Origin: Rhizobacter sp. AJA081-3
Lineage (GTDB): Bacteria > Pseudomonadota > Gammaproteobacteria > Burkholderiales > Burkholderiaceae_C
Direction: 5' to 3'
Length of the DNA stretch: 64,000 nucleotides
Assembly: GCF_017795745.1 (NCBI RefSeq)
Contig: NZ_CP059067.1
Coordinates: forward strand, 2,108,001-2,172,000
This document shows, piece after piece, positions 17,777-26,379 of the stretch. Numbering within the stretch: the stretch's first letter is position 1; each line of letters begins with the position of its first letter. The notes under the pieces were generated by a model. It did not search any database. It saw only the letters and a list, made by a program, of their open reading frames with translations, and was not told where the DNA came from. Made by a program: the position numbers and the translations under genes.

Positions 17777-18801
17777 GCATCTTCGAGCGCTACCTGAGCG
17801 TCTGGGTCTTCCTGTGCATCGTCGTCGGCATCGCCCTGGGCCAGTGGCTGCCGGGCCCGGTCCAGGCCATCGGCGGGATGGAAGTCGCCCAGGTCAACCT
17901 GCCCGTCGGAGCGCTGATCTGGGTGATGATCATCCCGATGCTGCTGAAGGTCGACTTCGGCGCATTGAGCCAGGTGAAGCAGCACTGGCGCGGCATCGGC
18001 GTCACGCTGTTCGTCAACTGGGCGGTGAAGCCGTTCTCGATGGCGCTGCTGGGCTGGATCTTCATCCGCCACGTGTTCGCGCCCTACCTGCCGGCAGGCC
18101 AGGCCGATAGCTATATCGCCGGCCTGATCCTGCTCGCCGCGGCACCCTGCACCGCGATGGTCTTCGTGTGGAGCCGGCTCACCAATGGCCACCCGCTCTT
18201 CACGCTCAGCCAGGTGGCCTTGAACGACACCATCATGGTGTTCGCCTTCGCGCCGATCGTTGCGTTGCTGCTCGGCCTGTCGTCGATCACGGTGCCCTGG
18301 GACACGCTGATCACTTCGGTGGTGCTCTACATCGTCATCCCGGTCGTCATCGCGCAGCTCTGGCGCAAGGCGCTGCTGGCTCGCGGCCAGGCCGCCTTCG
18401 ACGCCGTGCTCGCGAGAATCGGCCCCTGGTCGATCGCCGCGCTGCTGGCCACGCTGGTGTTGCTGTTCGGCTTCCAGGGCGAGGCGATCCTGAAGCAGCC
18501 GCTGGTCATCGCGATGCTCGCCGTGCCCATCCTCATCCAGGTGCTGTTCAACTCGGGTCTGGCCTATTGGCTCAACCGGCGCCTGGGCGAGTCGCACAGC
18601 GTCGCCTGCCCGTCGGCGCTGATCGGCGCGAGCAACTTCTTCGAACTGGCGGTGGCCGCGGCGATCAGCCTGTTCGGCTTCGAGTCCGGCGCGGCACTGG
18701 CCACCGTGGTGGGGGTGCTGATCGAGGTGCCGGTGATGCTGCTGGTGGTGCGCGTCGTCAACCGGAGCAAGGGCTGGTACGAGGCCGGCGCCGCACCCTG
18801 A
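17773..18801 (+). CDS. acr3: ACR3 family arsenite efflux permease
   Basis: This 342-residue inner-membrane carrier has ten predicted membrane segments. 'LLAAAPCTAMVFVWSRLTNG' contains the cysteine essential for As(III) transport in ACR3, and 'VACPSALIGASNFFELAVA' is the second family signature. It belongs to the BART superfamily and is not related to E. coli ArsB. A 44-base gap leads to the ArsA-like ATPase gene, so the pump may be ATP-driven here, as in organisms pairing ACR3 with ArsA. Confidence 0.94.
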   Translation: MSIFERYLSVWVFLCIVVGIALGQWLPGPVQAIGGMEVAQVNLPVGALIWVMIIPMLLKVDFGALSQVKQHWRGIGVTLFVNWAVKPFSMALLGWIFIRHVFAPYLPAGQADSYIAGLILLAAAPCTAMVFVWSRLTNGHPLFTLSQVALNDTIMVFAFAPIVALLLGLSSITVPWDTLITSVVLYIVIPVVIAQLWRKALLARGQAAFDAVLARIGPWSIAALLATLVLLFGFQGEAILKQPLVIAMLAVPILIQVLFNSGLAYWLNRRLGESHSVACPSALIGASNFFELAVAAAISLFGFESGAALATVVGVLIEVPVMLLVVRVVNRSKGWYEAGAAP

Positions 18802-18845
18802 TCGCCGTCAAGCCCGCAGGCGCCACGTGGCGCACAGTCGGCTTC

Positions 18846-20867
18846 ATGGACACTCACCTGAAGATCAAGGTTCTGGGATCGGGTTGTAGCAAGTGCCGCA
18901 GCACGATCGGCCTCATCGAACGTACCGCTCGAGATTCAGGCATCGAGATCGAGATCGTCAAGGTCGAGCGCCCCGACGAGATCCGGCGCTACGGTGTGCA
19001 CGCCACCCCGGCCGTCGTCATCGCCGAGCAGGTGGTGCACAGTGGCGGCATCCCATCGCATGAAGCCGTGCAGGCCTGGTTCAAGCCGGTCGGCATCGGG
19101 TTCCTGAACCATCCGACGCGACATCTCTTCTTCACTGGCAAGGGCGGCGTGGGCAAGACCTCGCTGTCGACGGCCGCCGCGCTGACGCTGGCCGATGCCG
19201 GCAAGAAGGTGCTGCTCGTCAGCACCGACGCCGCGTCGAACCTCGACGAAATGCTGGGCATCGAGTTGCGCAACACGCCCGTGCCCGTCCCGGGTGCGCC
19301 CGGGCTGTCGGTGCTCAACATCGACCCCGACACCGCGGCCGAGTCCTATCGCCAGCGCGTGCTGGCTCAGATGGGCGCGAGTGCGAGCACGGAAGAGCTT
19401 TCGACCGTGCGTGAGCAGCTCTCCGGTGCCTGCACGACCGAGATCGCATCTTTCGACGAGTTCTCTTCCTTGCTGGCCGATGGCGCGCAATCCTGGGACC
19501 ACATCGTCTTCGACACGGCGCCGACGGGCCACACCCTGCGCCTGCTCAGCCTGCCCAAGGCCTGGACAGGCTTCCTGGACGGCAACGACCGCGGCGCATC
19601 GTGCCTCGGCCCGCATTCGGGCCTGAAGATGCAGGAGGTCCGCTTCAAGGCCGCGCTCGACGCCTTGAGCGATCCGGTCCGCACGACCGTGATCCTGGTG
19701 ACGCGCCCCGACCAAGGCGCGATCGCCGAAGCGGCACGCACCTCGGACGACCTGCGCGAGCTGGGGCTGAACAACCAGCGCCTGGCGATCAATGCGGTCT
19801 TCCATGCCAGTGACCGCGAGGACGCCGTGGCGCGCTCGATCGAGAGTCTGGGGCAGCTGGCGCTCGAAGGCATGCCGGCGTCGCTGCGTGCGTTGCCCCA
19901 GGACCAGGTGCCGCTGCGGCCCTTCGACACCGTGGGCCTGCCCGCCTTGCGGGCGCTGCTGAAGCCGGGCGCCGAAGCCGCCATGCCTCTCGCGACGAGC
20001 GCGACGGCCAGCGTCGATGACCTCCAGGGCCTGGGCGCGCTGGCCGACGAGCTGGCCTCAGCCGGGCACGGGCTGATCATGGTGATGGGCAAGGGTGGTG
20101 TCGGCAAGACGACGATCGCCGCCGCCCTGGCCCTCGGCTTGATCGAGCGCGGCAAGACCGTGCACCTGAGCACCACCGACCCGGCCGCCCACCTGGCGGC
20201 GACGCTGAACGGCAACGTGCCCGGCCTGAACGTGAGCCGCATCGACCCGAAGGTCGAGACGCAGCGCTACATCGACAAGATCATGGCGTCCCGGTCGCCG
20301 AAGCTCGACGCGGCGGAGCAGGCGCTGCTGCTCGAAGACCTGCAGTCGCCCTGCACCGAAGAGGTGGCCGTCTTCCATGCGTTCTCTCGCATCGTCAGCG
20401 AGGCACGCGGCTCCTTCGTCGTACTCGACACGGCCCCCACCGGCCACTCGATGCTGCTGATGGACGCGACCGGCGCCTACCACCGGCAGATGACCCGGGA
20501 GTTCGAGGGGCACGGGGCGCCGCGGGTGGTCACGCCCCTGATGCGACTGCAGGACGCCGCCTACACGAAGATCGTCCTGGTGGCGCTGCCGGAAGCCACA
20601 CCCGTGTCGCAAGCCGCCGCACTGCAGGACGACCTGCGCCGGGCGAAGATCGAACCCTGCGCCTGGGTGCTCAACAAGAGCGTGCTGGCCGCCGGCACGC
20701 GCGACCCGCTGCTCGCGGCGCGACTGGCCGGCGAGCGCAGGCAGATGGAACGCCTGTCCGCCGGGCTCGCCCGGCGCCTGTTCATCGTGCCCTGGCTGAC
20801 ATCGCCGCCGGTCGGTCTGGCCGCGCTGTCGAAGCTCGTCAGCGACAGGCCGGCGCAGCCTGGTTGA
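18846..20867 (+). CDS. arsA: ArsA arsenical pump ATPase with N-terminal thioredoxin-like domain
   Basis: This 673-residue protein is a fusion. Residues 1-80 are a small thioredoxin-like domain of the MTH895/TM0996 (thioredoxin_3) kind with the redox motif Cys14-Ser-Lys-Cys17 and a cis-Pro loop (HATPAVVI). Residues 90-673 are a duplicated ArsA ATPase with P-loops GKGGVGKT at 98-105 and 415-422. The three cysteines that form the As(III)/Sb(III) site of E. coli ArsA are all kept: Cys196 (GACTTEIA), Cys253 (GASCLGP) and Cys503 (SPCTEEVA). No arsD gene is present; the fused domain may deliver arsenite or reduce a partner. The ATG at 18846 is required to include the CxxC domain. Confidence 0.9.
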   Translation: MDTHLKIKVLGSGCSKCRSTIGLIERTARDSGIEIEIVKVERPDEIRRYGVHATPAVVIAEQVVHSGGIPSHEAVQAWFKPVGIGFLNHPTRHLFFTGKGGVGKTSLSTAAALTLADAGKKVLLVSTDAASNLDEMLGIELRNTPVPVPGAPGLSVLNIDPDTAAESYRQRVLAQMGASASTEELSTVREQLSGACTTEIASFDEFSSLLADGAQSWDHIVFDTAPTGHTLRLLSLPKAWTGFLDGNDRGASCLGPHSGLKMQEVRFKAALDALSDPVRTTVILVTRPDQGAIAEAARTSDDLRELGLNNQRLAINAVFHASDREDAVARSIESLGQLALEGMPASLRALPQDQVPLRPFDTVGLPALRALLKPGAEAAMPLATSATASVDDLQGLGALADELASAGHGLIMVMGKGGVGKTTIAAALALGLIERGKTVHLSTTDPAAHLAATLNGNVPGLNVSRIDPKVETQRYIDKIMASRSPKLDAAEQALLLEDLQSPCTEEVAVFHAFSRIVSEARGSFVVLDTAPTGHSMLLMDATGAYHRQMTREFEGHGAPRVVTPLMRLQDAAYTKIVLVALPEATPVSQAAALQDDLRRAKIEPCAWVLNKSVLAAGTRDPLLAARLAGERRQMERLSAGLARRLFIVPWLTSPPVGLAALSKLVSDRPAQPG

Positions 20868-20977
20868 ACCGGATCCATCGCCGCGTGAGATCCGCCAGTT
20901 CCATCCGGCGCAGCCGTGGTGACGGCATCGGTTCCGGTATTTCGTGGGTTCGCGTGGGACCTTCTGAACCCACCAGG

Positions 20978-21054
20978 TGGCCTGCCCGGAGGGACTCGAA
21001 CCCCCGACCCCCAGCTTAGAAGGCTGGTGCTCTATCCAGTTGAGCTACGGGCAG
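20978..21054 (-). tRNA. tRNA-Arg (TCT)
   Basis: Reading the minus strand, a 7-bp acceptor stem (CTGCCCG/CGGGCAG) is perfectly paired. The anticodon loop CTTCTAA gives anticodon TCT, the T-loop is TTCGAGT, and the CCA end is encoded (20978-20980). The D-arm (GCTC...GAGC) is intact. Confidence 0.95.
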
Positions 21055-21080
21055 CACGGGCCGTGGGTGGCCGGAAGGAT

Positions 21081-21157
21081 TGGTCGGGGTGAGATGATTC
21101 GAACATCCGACCCACTGCTCCCAAAGCAGTTGCGCTACCAGGCTGCGCTACACCCCG
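21081..21157 (-). tRNA. tRNA-Pro (TGG)
   Basis: On the minus strand the acceptor stem is CGGGGTG/CATCCCG-like: CGGGGTG pairs with CACCCCG. The anticodon loop TTTGGGA gives TGG, the T-loop is TTCGAAT, and CCA is encoded at 21081-21083. It lies 26 bases upstream of tRNA-Arg in the same direction, so they are probably one transcript. Confidence 0.95.
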
Positions 21158-21179
21158 AGTGGGCGCATTGTACCCAGCG

Positions 21180-21683
21180 TCACGCGGCGGCGGGTGTGGG
21201 CAGCGCGAGCTGGCGCGAGACGTCCATGCACTGGCGGATGTGCTGTTCGCAGACGTACTTCAATGCCGAGAAGGTGAGCAGCGCCGACACGGCCTGCCCG
21301 GCCACCGGCACGAACTTGGCCGCCTGCTGCGTGGTCAGGCGCACGCCGACCAGGCGCAGCGTGTGCATCACGACTTCGCGCGTGACCAGTCGCCCGACCA
21401 GCAGGCTGCCACCGGCCGAGATCGCCTTGTAGACCACCACCCGGCGGTCGGGCGAGAGCCGCTCGACCTGCTCCGGCGTGAGGCCGAAGGCGCGGTTGAT
21501 CTCGGGGATGAGCTTGACCAGGATCGCCACGTCGGTGACCCAATCGATGCCGGGAATCGGCACCAGGGCCACGCCGGCACCCACGAGCGCGCGCCGCGTC
21601 ACGAGCCGGCGGCAGTGCTTCGCCACCGCGTCGATCTGCTGCGGCGTCTCGGGCACCAGCTCCCAGTGGGTGATCTTTGCCAT
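21180..21683 (-). CDS. Hypothetical membrane-associated protein (DUF697-like)
   Basis: This 167-residue protein has two or three hydrophobic, glycine-rich stretches ('ALVGAGVALVPIPGIDWVTD', 'KFVPVAGQAVSALLTFSAL'). The pattern 'PIPGIDWVTDVAILVKLIPEI' (split: PIPGIDW, DVAILVKLIPEI) is reminiscent of DUF697/YcjF-type C-terminal domains. Function is unknown. It follows the GlsB-like gene by nine bases in the same direction, so both may be co-transcribed and then read into the tRNA genes. Confidence 0.7.
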   Translation of the reverse strand: MAKITHWELVPETPQQIDAVAKHCRRLVTRRALVGAGVALVPIPGIDWVTDVAILVKLIPEINRAFGLTPEQVERLSPDRRVVVYKAISAGGSLLVGRLVTREVVMHTLRLVGVRLTTQQAAKFVPVAGQAVSALLTFSALKYVCEQHIRQCMDVSRQLALPTPAAA

Positions 21684-21692
21684 GAGGCGGCC

Positions 21693-21956
21693 TCAAGAGC
21701 CTTCCGAGGCCCCCGGCCCCTTGAGCTTGCCGACGATGAACAGCAGCACGATAGCGCCGAGCAGCGAGCCGATGAAGCCCGTGCCCTCCCCGGCCTGGTA
21801 CCAGCCGAGCGCCTGGCCGACGAAACCTGCCGCGAACGAGCCGGCAATGCCCAGCACCGTGGTCAGCACGATGCCCATGCTTTGCGAACCCGGCATGATG
21901 GCGCGAGCGATCAGCCCGACGACGAAGCCCACCAGGGCCATCCAAACGTAGCTCAT
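21693..21956 (-). CDS. GlsB/YeaQ/YmgE family stress-response membrane protein
   Basis: This 87-residue protein has three membrane helices and Gly-rich loops ('GLIARAIMPGSQSMGIVLT', 'GFIGSLLGAIVLLFIVGK'), the signature of transglycosylase-associated YeaQ-like proteins. Members are small inner-membrane proteins often under general stress control. The ATG at 21956 gives the normal family length; the frame stays open further upstream into hrpA but without family similarity. Confidence 0.9.
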   Translation of the reverse strand: MSYVWMALVGFVVGLIARAIMPGSQSMGIVLTTVLGIAGSFAAGFVGQALGWYQAGEGTGFIGSLLGAIVLLFIVGKLKGPGASEGS

Positions 21957-22015
21957 GGCGATTCCTTGTGAGTGGCGATGCGGCGCAATGTACCCCAGGG
22001 GCGTGACACGCGACA

Positions 22016-25000
22016 TCAGCGCTGCATCTGCTCCCACGCCTTTTCGAGCCGCTTCACACTGACCGGCTGCGGGGTGCGAAGTTCCTGGGCGAACAGGCTG
22101 ATGCGCAGTTCCTCGATCAGCCAGCGGAACTCCTCCAGCCGCGCATCGGCCACACCCTTGCGATCGGCCAGCGCGCGGCTGAATCGCTGCTCCAGCGGGC
22201 GCAGCTCGGCCAGGCGCTGGGCATCGCGGGCCGGGTCGGCACGGTACTTCTCCAGGCGCATCTGCACGCCCTTCAGGTAGCGCGGCAGGTGCGCCAGCGC
22301 CGACCACGGCGTGGCCACCACGAAGCGTTTGCCGACCAGCCGTGCCAGCTGCGCGGCGATGTCGTCGGCGCTCTCCTTGGCCGGCCGGGTGTCCTTGAGC
22401 TTGCGCTGGGCCGCGGCCCAGTCGAACAGCACGACACCGGCGGCGCGGGCAATCTCGTTGGCGATCAGCGTCAACCGGCCGCGGCCTTCGTCGATGCGCC
22501 TCGCGAACGAGGCAGCGTCCGTCGGCAGCGGGTCGGCGAGGAAGGCGCGATCCAGCGCCAGCTCGACGATCTGATCGCGCAGGTCGTCGGCGCTGCCCAT
22601 CGGCATGTAGGCGACAGCCATCTTCTGCAGATCGGGGATGTTCTTCTCGAGGTACTTGAGCGCGTCGCGGATCTGCAGCGCGACCAGGCGCCGCAGGCCG
22701 CCACGGTGCTTGGCGGCGGCCACCTCGGGCTCGTCGAAGACCTCGATCTCGACATGATCGCGGTGGTCGATCAGCGCGGGAAATCCCACCAGCGATTGCC
22801 CACCCTTGCGCAGCTCGAGCAGTTCGGGCAACTCGCCGAAGCTCCAGGCGGTGTACTTCTCTGCTGGGCGCGCGGCGACGGCGGGTTCGGGTTCGCGTGC
22901 CTTCGTTTCGGCGGGCCGCAGGCCTGTCGGAGCCGCCGCCTCCGCCACAGGCGCAGCTGCCACCTTCAGTGCCGCCAGGGCCTGGAAGGCGGAGCGCGCC
23001 TGGCCGCCCAGCTCGGCCTTCAACGCGGCGAGGTTGCGGCCGGTGGCGAGCTGGCGGCCGTGCTCGTCGACGATGCGGAAGTTCATCAGCAGGTGCGGGC
23101 TCAGCTGCTCCTGCTTGAAGTCGTTGCGCTGCACGGCGAGCTGGGTGCGTTCGCGCACATGGCGCAGCAGCGCATCGAGCAGGCCACCCTGGGCGAACGC
23201 CGCCTCGGCGACGAACTCATCGGCATAGGCCGGCAAGGGCACCAGGCGCGAACGCGGCCGCTGGTGCAGTGTCTTCACGAGCGCCAGCACCTTGTCCTTG
23301 AGCATGCCGGGCACCAGCCAGTCGCAGCGCTCTTCGTTCACCTGGTTGAGCACGTAGATCGGCACGGTGACGGTCAGGCCGTCCTTCGCATCGCCGGGCT
23401 CGTGCAGGTAGCTCGCCGCGCAGTCGATGCCGCCCAGGCGGATGGTCTTCGGGAACGAGGCCGTGGTGATGCCCGCCGCTTCGTGGCGCATCAGCTCGTC
23501 GCGGGTGAGCAGCAACAGCTTGGGCTGGCGCTTCACCTCGAGGCGGTACCAGTGTTCCAGCGAAGCCCCGCTGTGCACCTCGGCCGGGATCTGCTGGTCG
23601 TAGAAGGCGTGGATCAGCTCGTCGTCGACCAGCACGTCCTGGCGGCGCGACTTGTGCTCCAGCTCCTCCACCTGCGCGATCAGCTTGCGGTTGGCGGCCA
23701 GGAACGGCAGCTTCGTCTCCCACTCGCCATGGACCAGCGCCTCGCGGATGAAGATCTCGCGCGCTGCGGCGGGGTCGACCTGGCCGAAGTTCACTCTTCT
23801 GTTGTTGTAGACGACGATGCCATAGAGAGTCGCCCGCTCCAGCGCCACCACCTCGCCTGCCTTCTTCTCCCAGTGCGGCTCGAGGAGCTGCTTCTTGATG
23901 ACGTGCGCGGCGATGCCCGGCAGCCAGGCCGGGTCGATGGCGGCGATGCCGCGGCCGAACAGCCGCGTCGTCTCGACCAGCTCAGCCGCGACGATCCAGC
24001 GCCCCGGCTTCTTCGACAGGTGCGTGCCCGGGTGGCGATGGAAGCGGATGCCGCGCGCGCCGAGGTACCAGTCCTCGTCCTCGCTCTTGCAGCCGATGTT
24101 GCCCAGCAGCCCGGCAAGCAGCGACAGGTGCAGCTGCTCGTAGGTGGCCGGCGAGGTGTTCAGCCGCCAGCCATGCTCGGCCACCACGGTGTGCAGCTGC
24201 GAATGCAGGTCGCGCCATTCGCGCACGCGGCGCGGCGAGACGAAGTTCTCGCGCAGCAACTGCTCCTGCTTGCGCAGGCTGAGCTTGTGCTCGCCGTGGC
24301 CGCCCTTGCTGTCTTCCAGCCACTTCCACAGCTTCAGGTCGCCGGTGAATTCGGAGCGCTCGTCGTCGAACTTCTTGTGCGCGGCGTCGGCGGCCTGCTG
24401 CTGCTCGAGCGGCCGGTCGCGCACGTCCTGCAGGCTGAAGGCGGCGGCGATGATCAGCACCTCGGTGAGCGCCTGGCGGTCGCGCGCCTCGAGGATCATG
24501 CGGCCCACGCGTGGGTCCAGCGGCAGCTTCGACAGCTCGCGGCCGATCGGCGTGAGCTCGTTCAGGTCGTCGACGGCGCCGAGCTCCGAGAGCAGCTGGT
24601 AGCCGTCGGCGATGGCGCGACGTGGCGGCGGCTCGAGGAAGGGGAAGTCCTCCACCGTGCCCAGCCCGAGCGACTTCATGCGCAGGATCACGCCGGCCAG
24701 CGAGGAGCGCAGGATCTCCGGGTCGGTGAAGCGCGGCCGGCCAGCGAAGTCCTTCTCGTCGTACAGGCGGATGCAGATGCCGTCGCTGACCCGCCCGCAG
24801 CGGCCGGCGCGCTGGTTGGCGGCGGCCTGGCTGATCGGCTCGATCATCAGCTGCTCGACCTTGTTGCGGTAGCTGTAGCGCTTGACGCGCGCCGTGCCCG
24901 CATCGACGACGAACTGGATGCCCGGCACCGTCAGCGAGGTCTCGGCCACGTTGGTGGCCAGCACGACACGGCGCGCGCTGTGCGGCTCGAAGATGCGGTC

Positions 25001-25840
25001 CTGCTCCTGCTGGCTCAGGCGGGCGAACAGCGGAAGGATCTCCACGCCCGGCGGGTGGTGCTTGCGCAGGTGCTCGGCGGCCTCGCGGATCTCGCGCTCG
25101 CCGGGCAGGAAGACGAGCACATCGCCAGAACCTTCGCGCCAGAGTTCGTCGACGGCCTCGCCGATGGCGTCGTTGAGGTCGAACTCGCGCGACTCCTCGA
25201 AAGGCCGCCAGCGCTGCTCGACCGGGAACAGCCGCCCCGACACCTGGATCACCGGCGCCGGGCCATGCCGGCTGGCGAAATGCTGCGCGAAGCGGTCGGC
25301 GTCGATGGTCGCCGAGGTGACGATGATCTTCAGGTCGGGCCGGCGCGGCAGGATCTGCCGCAGGTAGCCGAGCAGGAAGTCGATGTTCAGGCTGCGCTCG
25401 TGCGCCTCGTCGATGATCAGCGTGTCGTAGTTGCGCAGCAGCGGGTCGCTCTGCGTTTCGGCGAGCAGGATGCCGTCGGTCATCAGCTTCACCGAGGCGC
25501 CGCGTTGCAGCCGGTCCTGGAAGCGCACCTTGTAGCCGACCACCTCGCCCAGCGGCGAGTTCAGCTCCTGCGCGATGCGCTTGGCCACGCTGGACGCAGC
25601 GATGCGCCGCGGCTGCGTGTGGCCGATCAGGCCCTTGCCCCCGGCGCCCAGGCCGCGGCCGAGTTCCAGCGCGATCTTCGGCAGCTGCGTGGTCTTGCCC
25701 GAACCCGTCTCGCCGCAGACGATGACCACCTGATTCGCCTCGATGGCGCGCGCGATCTCCTCGCGCCGGGCCGAGACCGGCAGCGATTCGGGAAAGGTGA
25801 TGTGCGGGACGGCGGTGGCCGCCGGGGTGGAGGTCTTCAC
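22016..25840 (-). CDS. hrpA: ATP-dependent RNA helicase HrpA
   Basis: This DEAH-box RNA helicase has about 1274 residues. The Walker A GETGSGKTTQLPK, DEAH in 'LIIDEAHERSLN', the SAT motif 'VTSATIDADRFA' and QRAGRCGR (motif VI) are all present. They are followed by the helicase-associated, OB and long C-terminal DUF3418 parts. HrpA works in mRNA processing and ribosome rescue. Start choice is unsure: GTG at 25840 is used here. GTG at 25873 overlaps the stop of the upstream gene (GTGA) and would add eleven residues encoded by a hairpin. Confidence 0.93.
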   Translation of the reverse strand: MKTSTPAATAVPHITFPESLPVSARREEIARAIEANQVVIVCGETGSGKTTQLPKIALELGRGLGAGGKGLIGHTQPRRIAASSVAKRIAQELNSPLGEVVGYKVRFQDRLQRGASVKLMTDGILLAETQSDPLLRNYDTLIIDEAHERSLNIDFLLGYLRQILPRRPDLKIIVTSATIDADRFAQHFASRHGPAPVIQVSGRLFPVEQRWRPFEESREFDLNDAIGEAVDELWREGSGDVLVFLPGEREIREAAEHLRKHHPPGVEILPLFARLSQQEQDRIFEPHSARRVVLATNVAETSLTVPGIQFVVDAGTARVKRYSYRNKVEQLMIEPISQAAANQRAGRCGRVSDGICIRLYDEKDFAGRPRFTDPEILRSSLAGVILRMKSLGLGTVEDFPFLEPPPRRAIADGYQLLSELGAVDDLNELTPIGRELSKLPLDPRVGRMILEARDRQALTEVLIIAAAFSLQDVRDRPLEQQQAADAAHKKFDDERSEFTGDLKLWKWLEDSKGGHGEHKLSLRKQEQLLRENFVSPRRVREWRDLHSQLHTVVAEHGWRLNTSPATYEQLHLSLLAGLLGNIGCKSEDEDWYLGARGIRFHRHPGTHLSKKPGRWIVAAELVETTRLFGRGIAAIDPAWLPGIAAHVIKKQLLEPHWEKKAGEVVALERATLYGIVVYNNRRVNFGQVDPAAAREIFIREALVHGEWETKLPFLAANRKLIAQVEELEHKSRRQDVLVDDELIHAFYDQQIPAEVHSGASLEHWYRLEVKRQPKLLLLTRDELMRHEAAGITTASFPKTIRLGGIDCAASYLHEPGDAKDGLTVTVPIYVLNQVNEERCDWLVPGMLKDKVLALVKTLHQRPRSRLVPLPAYADEFVAEAAFAQGGLLDALLRHVRERTQLAVQRNDFKQEQLSPHLLMNFRIVDEHGRQLATGRNLAALKAELGGQARSAFQALAALKVAAAPVAEAAAPTGLRPAETKAREPEPAVAARPAEKYTAWSFGELPELLELRKGGQSLVGFPALIDHRDHVEIEVFDEPEVAAAKHRGGLRRLVALQIRDALKYLEKNIPDLQKMAVAYMPMGSADDLRDQIVELALDRAFLADPLPTDAASFARRIDEGRGRLTLIANEIARAAGVVLFDWAAAQRKLKDTRPAKESADDIAAQLARLVGKRFVVATPWSALAHLPRYLKGVQMRLEKYRADPARDAQRLAELRPLEQRFSRALADRKGVADARLEEFRWLIEELRISLFAQELRTPQPVSVKRLEKAWEQMQR

Positions 25841-25864
25841 GGGCCGCGGATTATCCGCGGCCCG
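25840..25864. repeat. Perfect inverted repeat between VOC gene and hrpA
   Basis: CGGGCCGCGGA, TTA, TCCGCGGCCCG: an 11-bp perfect stem with a 3-base loop, no U-tract on either strand. It lies at the junction of two minus-strand genes and touches the GTG chosen for hrpA, so it may tune hrpA expression. Confidence 0.6.
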
Positions 25865-25869
25865 GCCGA

Positions 25870-26259
25870 TCACCCTTGGCGCGGTTCGTAAGTGATGATG
25901 TTCAGCGCCGCGCCCTGCTTGTCGAGGATGACGGCGAAGCGGCCGACGCCCGGGATGTCCTGTGGCGGCACGGCGACCTTGCCGCCGAGCTCGGTGCAGC
26001 GCTTCGCCGTGGCGTCGACATCGGCGACCGTGACATAGCAGCCCCAGCTGGGCGGCATCGGCCCGGCATTCGCCGGCATCGCCATGATGCCGCCGACCGC
26101 CTCGCCGCCGACCTTGACGACCTGGTAAGTGCCCTCGGCCATGGGCATCGTCTCGATCGTCCAGCCGAAGAGCGTGCCGTAGAACTCGGTGGCGGCCTTC
26201 GCGTCGGTGGTCATCAGTTCCGACCAGCTGAAGGCCCCAGGGGTGGTGTAGACGTCCAT
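25870..26259 (-). CDS. VOC family protein (glyoxalase/bleomycin-resistance fold)
   Basis: This 129-residue protein has the two beta-alpha-beta-beta-beta units of the VOC superfamily. 'PGAFSWSELMTTDAKAATEFY' (split: PGAFSWSELMTTD, AKAATEFYGTLFGW) and 'CYVTVADVDATAKRCTELGG' are typical of the YdeP/hydroxylase-like subgroup. Substrate is unknown. It is encoded upstream of hrpA on the same strand and divergent from argA, sharing a 120-base intergenic region. Confidence 0.85.
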   Translation of the reverse strand: MDVYTTPGAFSWSELMTTDAKAATEFYGTLFGWTIETMPMAEGTYQVVKVGGEAVGGIMAMPANAGPMPPSWGCYVTVADVDATAKRCTELGGKVAVPPQDIPGVGRFAVILDKQGAALNIITYEPRQG

Positions 26260-26379
26260 GCGCGGCTCCCTGAAGTTGCGGGGGCAGCCATGCTGCGCCG
26301 CGCGTGGGGCGACGTCAACGGCCCGCGGGCCCGCTGCGGCACAATCGCGCCCGGGCCTCCTGCCCTCTGCCCCGCGCCC

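Noticed and set aside
20978-21157. tRNA-Arg/tRNA-Pro pair as an integration site for the arsenic island
   Set aside because: No integrase or repeated tRNA end was found near 13650-20980; the ars genes have composition like the neighbours.
22289-25891. 1200-codon open frame on the plus strand opposite hrpA
   Set aside because: The opposite strand encodes all DEAH helicase motifs; the plus-strand frame has only shadow composition.
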